64,000 nt of DNA, taken from Pycnopodia helianthoides. Lineage: Eukaryota; Echinodermata; Asteroidea; Forcipulatida; Asteriidae. Under the pieces are notes generated by a model that was not told where the DNA came from, did not search any database, and worked only from the letters and a program-made list of their open reading frames with translations. Every line of letters begins with the position of its first letter. Position 1 is the stretch's first letter. The stretch covers positions 11,794,657 to 11,858,656 of the forward strand of contig CM063248.1 of assembly GCA_032158295.1 (NCBI GenBank), in the 5' to 3' direction. Below are positions 57,331 to 64,000 of this stretch, piece by piece. A program made the translations under genes and the position numbers.

Positions 57331-59464
57331 GGTGTAGAGAGGCCAGTTCAAACTGAGGCTCGGAGGCCAAGACAGTTTCGAAGGGAAAAACGTAATAAAT
57401 GAAGTGCTTAATCGAACAAATAAACATAGAAGGGCTTTTTTAAAAGCTTACAGTATAAACTAAACCAAAGGCAGAATACAATAATTCACATAAATGTCTT
57501 GTATTCCTAAAAAATGAATCATTTAACTATTTGAAGTTAGTACAGTTATAAAGAAAAAAACATTATATTTGTTTAATTCAGGACACACCACAAACAAGTT
57601 TTCTGAATCTTGACATTATGTATCAGAATTTACAAATTTTATTAATATTTATGTTTTGTTTCCGCTAAATGTACATTGTATTTCTATTTTAAAAATATTT
57701 TAATTGTGGTTTTTCAGATAGTGTATTTGATTTAAAATAAAATAACTAAATAAATGCTTCAACTTTAACGAGTGCAGAGCAGAAGGTTGGCCGAGTTTGT
57801 GCAATAATAAAACTAAATAAAAACTATATAATTAAGTTTTGTAAGTTTTGAGTTTAGTGTTGAGGTAACACATCAGCATTATAAACTGAAAAATACAACT
57901 ATATTATTGCTGCATGCAAATAAACTGAGAAGGTTGTCTAAAAAATACACATCTCTTTAAAAAAAAAAGAAGAAGAAAAAAAAAACACTTGTGCAATTGT
58001 TTCATTTATCCATGACCTGTTTTAGTTTTTTTTTTCCAGTTTTTCCAATAAGTTTAAAGTTTACTTGTATTTGGTTTTCTGTAAGTTAATATTTAAGCTT
58101 GCATATTTTTAACAATAAAACAAATTTAAAATAATAAATACCATATTTTCACCACATTTATTTGGAATAATAGATATTGTAGCTAAGAGAACTTGTAAAA
58201 GAAAGGTTTTAGATTTTGAAAATTTTGAGAAAAAAAAATAAAACAGATTGAAAGTTTGAAATATTCCCATTTTTTTGTTGTGATCTGTAGGTTGTATTTC
58301 CTTGGCTACTTTCACTTGGAACATGAATAAAACCACAGGCGTAAATCCTGGAAGAGGGGAGGAGGTGGGTTGGGTTATGGATATATACCCCTACTTTGGG
58401 GACCGGGGTTAGGTCTTATAGGATCATCCCCCCCGCCCCCTGAATTTCCAATCAGCAAAAATTATGTGAATAAAGGCAAGGCATTGACACTGCCTTAAGT
58501 ACCGGACAGAAAAGTTGGTACATGAATCTTTGAAAGCATTGTTTCTGAGGCCGCATTGACAACAAACACAGATTCACGCTACTGAATTCAGGCCTGATGC
58601 TGCACGGAGGCAATGAAGGCAAATGAGGCAGTTGCCTCCGTGCCCTTGGTCGTTGCCTTGGAACCCATTGAAATGTTCCAAAGGGTGCCATTTCTAATGA
58701 AAATCTGCCTTGCTCTTACAAGAACGAAGTAGCAGACTTGTGAATTGATGCATCAAAATCATTGCCGCAAAACTTGACATACAAACGCACATGGTGTCCT
58801 GCAAACTGCAACACACATTGGTACATTGAATCCAATTCCATTGTGGCTTCTGTGTTTAAACACTGGTTCGAATCCAAGCCGAGCCAATCACTTAATGTGG
58901 CCAAGAGCACTTTCTGATTACTCACACTTGATGATTATAAAATTACCCACATGGTGTACTGCAAACTGATACCCACATTAGCACAATACACCCAGTTCCA
59001 TTTTGGCTTATACTAAGAACATTGGTTCGAATCCCAGCTGAGTTAGCCACTAAGCCACAGTTTGTTCCTCATAACAAGGCTGTTAAGTGCCAAACAAGCA
59101 TTTTGAAGACAAGAGTGAACTAGAGAAAAGAGATGTCCTGCTACAAATGTTTTCATTTCTTTCATCTTCAAACTGATCAGATATAACAGAATAGTCTTAT
59201 GATTTAAATGATTTAATAAAATTGTAATCTCTTCAAATAATACCACAACTAAATAAAAACTACTGCAATCCAATCATCAGCACAGGGTAAAAAAACCTCA
59301 CCACCGGTACAGGATATTTTGGAAAAAGAAAGAAAAATAAAGAAAAACCTAATGTAAACCTAACGTATAACTAAATTTATTTTGGAATGAGTTTCGTAGT
59401 CGTGTCTAAAATATGTTTGCACCCAGGAGGGTTTAAAGACATGTGTGCATATGTGACTTGGAGT

Positions 59465-59880
59465 TAGTGTGCTAACGGCGGAGCGGATAAGAGCACCGGA
59501 CTCAAGCTCTGGTGTTTCTGTTCAGCAGAGTGTGGGTTCGAGTCCCAGTCATGACACTTGTGTCCTTAAGCAAGACACTTAACAATTATTGCTTCGTCCT
59601 TCGGATGGGACGTAAAGCTGTTGGTCCTGTGTGTTGTGTAATGCACATAAAAGAACCCAGTGCACTTATCGAAAAGAGAAGGGGTTCGCCCCGGTGTTCC
59701 TGGTTTGATTGGCAGCATAATGCGCCACCGCACCTTGTAAACCATTACATTGTGCTATACGCATAGGTCTCATACTTCAAAACGTAGCTCCACATACATG
59801 GCAGGTAAAAATACTGAGCGCTTTGTATCCTTTGGCAAAAGGCGCTATATAAATACAGTTATTATTATTTATTATTATAT
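59465..59880 (+). repeat. tRNA-Leu-like SINE, fullest copy
   Basis: GGAGCGGATAAGAGCACCGG, ACTCAAGCTCTGGTGTTTCT and GTGTGGGTTCGAGTCCC resemble tRNA-Leu(CAA) including its long variable arm. The body continues CACTTGTGTCCTTAAGC and AGAACCCAGTGC, ending GCGCTATATAAATACAG and TTATTATT repeats. Confidence 0.85.
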
Positions 59881-60608
59881 ACATCTCTATGAGGGCAACC
59901 TACCTCACCTCCCATAGCAAGAAAACAAAGCCAATACCACTTACATGTATATTCGTCAGGTTGATGCGGTTTGTGCTTACCAGTGATTTGGAGGCTTAGT
60001 GATCTGGAGGTCGGGTGGGCTAAGTCAGCCATTGAGTACCTCGCAGCCTCGCTCTCTTGCAGCTTCAGTGCTATGGAGGCTTATGCACGAGGTTGTTCTT
60101 CTGGGAGCCTGTGGGTGGGCTCAGTGAGCAGAGATTTACCTCATAGCCTTGTTCTCTTGCTGCTTCAGCATGGATGGGCTGACCAAGCAGACGCCTCACT
60201 GTCCAGGCACATCAATGCAGTGGAGGCTTACCGATCAGGAGGTTGTTCTTTGGGGAGCATGTAGGTGGGCTCAATGAGCAGAGATTTACCTCATAGCCTC
60301 GTTCTCTTGCTGCCTCTGCACGATCAGTGTCAATAATTGACATGCAGAGCTTAGCTATGGCAGCAATAATTAGAAGAAAACAAATTACTAATATTATAAC
60401 AACTTGTTAAGGAGAAAAATAAAAACAAAAAACACCCGTGTGCACATTTCCCTTGTTTGAGCTCCAAATATTTGACACTGACCAGATTCGACTGCCTGGT
60501 TTTCCCATGACAAGCATAGAAGGCCTGGCTATATAGTAGTTCTTGATCACTGCAACTACATTTGTAGCAACCTCAAGCAAAGCCAGGATTTAGGGTCACT
60601 AAAGTTAA

Positions 60609-60753
60609 GGCCGTGTCCAAATTAGCAGCTACAGCTACAGCTACGGCTATGGCTAGATTTCTGCGTCATCATTCGTTGAAGCATAGGACGTCTTTAGTAA
60701 CACCCTTAGCAACAGTCGTAGCCGTAGCTGTAGCCGCCAATTTGGATACGGCC
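60609..60753. repeat. Foldback element, family J, best copy
   Basis: 145 bases. Ends GGCCGTGTCCAAATTAGCAG and CCGCCAATTTGGATACGGCC; inside, CTACAGCTACGGCTA faces TAGCCGTAGCTGTAG. Confidence 0.88.
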
Positions 60754-60957
60754 TAATATTTAAACCATGAGAAATGACCCACCCATTTCCTTCCCTGAAT
60801 TTTGAATTTTCCACTCACCTTGTATTGCCATTTCAGTTTCAAAGTTCCTGGATGTTTGCTCAGCTGTGTGACCAACTAACAAATGATCCTAGAGTAAAAA
60901 AAGAAAATCAAACCCTTGAACAAAATCAAACAATTGCTACAAATTTTGTTCTTAGTT

Positions 60958-61062
60958 TTGGGTTGAACAATTTTTTTTTTACTTGAGTGGGACTTGAAAC
61001 CTGCAACCTCCGGTTTAATGGGCGGGTGCTCTACAAACTGAGCTATCTAGCCCTATGTTGGC
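60958..61062 (-). repeat. tRNA-derived SINE, AGTTGGTAGAG class
   Basis: Minus strand: GGGCTAGATAGCTCAGTTTG, then GAGGTTGCAGGTTTCAAGTC. Part of a related tail lies at 61225-61290. Confidence 0.7.
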
Positions 61063-62425
61063 AGTTTCCCTATTTTGTCAATATCTTTGTTCGGGGGTGC
61101 CAGTCAGAAGCCATACAACCTGTAACTGCCGTGTAGCCAGGGATCACACCCAAGTTTACGATACAACCTGGGAAGCGGCAGCCACGGATCACCTTAAGGG
61201 GATGCAACTTTATGTTTCAAATATCAAGTAATAACTCACCTGGGAAATGGACTGGGTAAATTTTAAATAATTATGGGTTGAACAGAGAATTATTTAATTG
61301 CCGTCATCATTTGGGTTTAACCCTTACACTGATGTATGATAAACACTGATCAGTTTTCATGGGACTGCTTACCACAGAGTTCTGCACTAATGGTGCCATG
61401 TAAAGCAGGTGATTCTATGGGTATGTAGTGACCTTATTATTTCCACATCATGTACCAGTCCTTAACTTTGTACTGTATAGTCACACATGCACGACATGCA
61501 ACAGCAGTTGATTTTGTATATATTAGACAAGTGCACGAGTTTTGCATCCTGGACACCATATTTTTTCTTTGGGAATGATAGGTGCCCGAACAGTTCTCTT
61601 AGTCAGAGAGTTTTGCTTGTGTGGATCATTTATTTTTAATCTTCATTTGGATACTGAGGAAAAGCCTTATTGACCGTTGTATGTTCGCCCAGGTTTACAA
61701 AAGCAAAAAAACAGAAAAAGCTTTTTCGACCTCTGTTTCTGTGGAAAGTGACCAAGTTATTCGACGCTAGATCCTGCTGGTTCTACTGTTTTTTTTAAAA
61801 CCATCGCCAGCTGTGCTTTACTGATCATGACTGATGAGGTGGATGGTCAACATTTCCAGTAGTAGGGCACAGTAAGTAATTTCAACTCTACGATTCCCAA
61901 ATTACTTCAGGTCTGTCAAACCACCCAGTTCCCCTTTTGTTAAAGTCCTTAGTGTCACAGGTAGACAAGCTCAACTGCATCTCCTTCACCCACAAAGTTT
62001 TTTGCAAATTTCAGTTCCCAAGGAGGAATAGGTTTTTATGTAATTTTACCGAAACCCTCTCATTTCATCACTCATGGGCATTTCAAAGAATAGAGGCTGA
62101 TAATTCTGACAAGACCTTGAGAGTACACAGAACATATTAAGTGAAAGGAAGTTTGTGTGAAGAGGAGGCGGCTTAGAGTGAAATTAACATCACACTCAGT
62201 GGTGCAACATTCCCCCTCTGCTCAAAACCTTTGCCCCCCCTCTCCCCCAAAATGAGATCCCCCCAAAATGCATAAAGGAATGGTTTGAAACAATAAATAT
62301 CCCCTTAAATCCCCTGTTGCCTACCCCCTTTTAGTAAAAGTGTCTAGTTACACGACTAGTCACACTTAATACCAAAAGGAAGTTTCTAGCCTTTTAGGGG
62401 AAAGAATTTTCCTTTAAAAACTGAC

Positions 62426-62593
62426 CTCATAGTTCAAAGATGAGCTCCTGAAGCAAATACTCCTTGGATACTTGATAAGATGCGAGTCTCGTGCTGAGCC
62501 ATAGCAACAAGGAGAGCAGACGAAAGAGGCTGAACTCTTCAGACACTTCTCTAAGACAAGATCTGTCGCCACACCACAAGCATGAAGGGCCAC
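62426..62593 (-). CDS. GSTCD: GSTCD exon with HACG and PCCYG motifs
   Basis: 56 codons, phase 0: VALHACGVATDLVLEKCLK, then ASFVCSPCCYG, ending SSSLNYE. Acceptor ATGTACAG, donor GTCAGT. Confidence 0.88.
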
Positions 62594-63453
62594 CTGTACA
62601 TTACATGAGAACCAATCAATTAAATGACTTGTTAAAGCAAGGCATTAGATGTCTCAGAACCTAGAATGCTTAGAACTGACTGTTCCCAACCGCTCTTCCC
62701 ACTGGGAACAACACAGATTTTTAAACTTATGTACTCTATTGTTTTAAAAAATTTTATGAGGGCCCGAAATGATCAGCTATGCTGGATGGGTCACCCTAAA
62801 CAGATATGGTTTTCAAATAAATAAATACAATTAAATAAAACAAAACATATAAATTATCACCAAGTGGCGTGGCATGGAGAGCGGTCAAGAGCACCGACTC
62901 AAGCTCTGGTATTTCTGATCTGCAAAGTGTGGGTTTCGAGTCCCGGTCTTGACACTTGTGTCCTTAAGCAAGACACTTAACCATTATTGCTTTATCCTTC
63001 CGGTGGAATGTAAAGCCATAGGTCCCATGTGTAGTGTAATGCACATAAAAGGCCCAGTTACACTTATCGCTAAGAGAAAGGGTTTGCCCTAGTTTCTGGC
63101 AGTGGTTGCCAAGTGCGCCGCAGCACCTTGTAAATTTTATAAGGTGCTAGATAAACTTTGTTTCATGGGCTTTGAAAAATGTCTCCCATAAGTCCGTCTC
63201 AAAAAAATGTGAGTGGTTAAGATGCTCCAAAAAGTATAAGTCAAGATTATTTAAAAAGGTTTATGAAAGTAAAACTTACCCCAATGTTAAACACTCCAGT
63301 GTAGTAATTCAAATTGCACTGAAATAGGGACAGGTTAGTCAGTCTGGTACCCTGTATCCTAGTCTCTGCACGCTTCAATGATTCCTCATTGTTCTCCACC
63401 ATGACAATGTGACAGTCTGGCAGACAGTGGGCAAGAACAATACCAACATGACC
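62426..63453 (-). CDS. GSTCD: GSTCD, two exons of the methyltransferase-like C-terminal half
   Basis: Two consecutive coding exons (63280-63453, 62426-62593), joined in phase 0, give 114 residues. GHVGIVLAHCLPDCHIVMVE is a SAM-binding motif I region followed by the acidic residue that would bind the ribose. VALHACGVATDLVLEKC and FVCSPCCYG follow, as in vertebrate GSTCD. The family carries a glutathione-transferase-like C-terminal fold and this methyltransferase-like domain; its substrate is unknown to me. Upstream exons lie right of the window. The last coding exon (expected ADQT and MCLVDLDR motifs) was not found to the left. Minus strand, converging with the PKS gene. Confidence 0.85.
62594..63279. 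other. GSTCD intron with SINE
   Basis: Contains the SINE at 62866-63170 and otherwise AT-rich DNA. Confidence 0.75.
62866..63170 (+). repeat. tRNA-Leu-like SINE
   Basis: GTGGCGTGGCATGGAGAGCG, GACTCAAGCTCTGG, GTGTGGGTTTCGAGTCCC, then ACTTGTGTCCTTAAGCAAG; opposite in orientation to GSTCD. Confidence 0.82.
63280..63453 (-). CDS. GSTCD: GSTCD exon with SAM-binding motif
   Basis: 58 codons, phase 0: GHVGIVLAHC, then VMVENNEESLKRAE, then TNLSLFQCNLNYYTGVFNIG. Acceptor TATTTCAG, donor GTAAGT. Confidence 0.88.
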
Positions 63454-64000
63454 CTGAAATATAAAACATTATTGAAAAATATAAAACAAGTTATCCTCAA
63501 GATTGATTTACCCATTCCATACCATAGCGGTCTCAAGTGGCTTGTATCAAAAAACTTGTAGCGGCCTCGAACGACCACAAGATTTGACCTACTTTCACTC
63601 AACCAAAAAAGGTCAAAGCAAACATGATATCATGAACTATCTTCAAGCAAACTTGCATCCTCAATTCTGATTGGTCAATCCATAGCAACAAGATTGTGAT
63701 ATAAACCTACAATGATGTACACTAAACAGCCCTTATCAAACCCTGTTCTATAACATGCTTTTTTAAGCTATGCGTCAGTTTGCTTTAAGATAAATTCATC
63801 AGCACACGCGCACTCATGGAGTACGAAAAATATAGCACGTCTGCGTCCGATATCCAACTTGACCTTCTTTGAAATGGGATGCAGAAGTGCTAAATTTTTC
63901 GTTAACCACTTGCGCTTAAATATGATAACTAATAGTGACATTTTCTAATTATTTCCCATATTAACACAGTTCAACTTTTTATTATTTTCAGAATTTCTTT
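63454..64000. other. Upstream GSTCD intron at right edge
   Basis: No exon recognised. 63865-63925 resembles 29190-29250 (GGGATGCAGAAG), a dispersed repeat. Confidence 0.6.

Larger units (their letters stand above)
55794..62425. other. PKS 3' UTR and convergent intergenic region to GSTCD
   Basis: AATAAA signals at 57394 and 57419 could serve the PKS transcript if its 3' UTR is long; none is obvious closer. Contains a MITE (55958-56338), foldback pieces (56425-56545, 60609-60753), SINEs (57240-57330, 59465-59880, 60958-61062), repeat-like DNA at 58590-58720 (counterpart near 16900-17100), and a pair of related blocks (60050-60150, 60225-60320). 57330-58340 is AT-rich without structure. The last GSTCD coding exon should be here but was not found. 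Confidence 0.6.

Noticed and set aside
59480..59560. tRNA genes (here and at 771, 12300, 18900, 35150, 57280, 62900)
   Set aside because: Boxes A and B exist but acceptor stems do not close and the same non-tRNA body follows each copy, so these are SINEs.

Overview
The window is animal nuclear DNA: intron-rich genes, long introns, and dense short tRNA-derived SINEs and foldback (MITE-like) repeats. An animal-type polyketide synthase together with this repeat style suggests a marine deuterostome, most likely an echinoderm (perhaps a sea star). The species-level guess rests on recollection and was not tested.

Three genes are supported. (1) Bases 443-30828, minus strand: cytosolic leucyl-tRNA synthetase (LARS1), followed exon by exon. 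Twenty coding exons, all with GT-AG borders and compatible phases, join into one open frame of 1,075 codons from the start ATG. Roughly the last 100 residues are expected left of base 443. (2) Bases 46880-55793, plus strand: a complete type I polyketide synthase in four coding exons, 2,606 residues, ordered KS-AT-DH-(psi-KR)-ER-like-KR-ACP-TE. The last exon is 5.81 kb and carries AT through TE. KS, AT, DH, KR, ACP and TE catalytic residues are all present; the ER-like domain has lost its cofactor motif. (3) Bases 62426-63453, minus strand: two adjacent exons of GSTCD, a protein with a C-terminal methyltransferase-like domain. Its remaining exons are outside the window or were not found.

LARS1 and the PKS are transcribed divergently from a ~16 kb intergenic region (about 31-46.8 kb) that holds repeats and possible untranslated first exons for both. 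PKS and GSTCD converge on a ~6.6 kb repeat-rich interval. The introns and intergenic DNA hold at least four MITE families flanked by TTAA, one family with a 9-bp target duplication, tRNA-like SINEs (one class resembling tRNA-Leu), two minisatellites, several tandem duplications and perfect palindromes.

LARS1 and GSTCD are housekeeping-type genes with no evident functional link to the PKS. The PKS is the most interesting locus. Its domain state (active KR and DH, dead ER, terminal TE) predicts release of an unreduced, polyene-like acid. That chemistry is inference, not seen.
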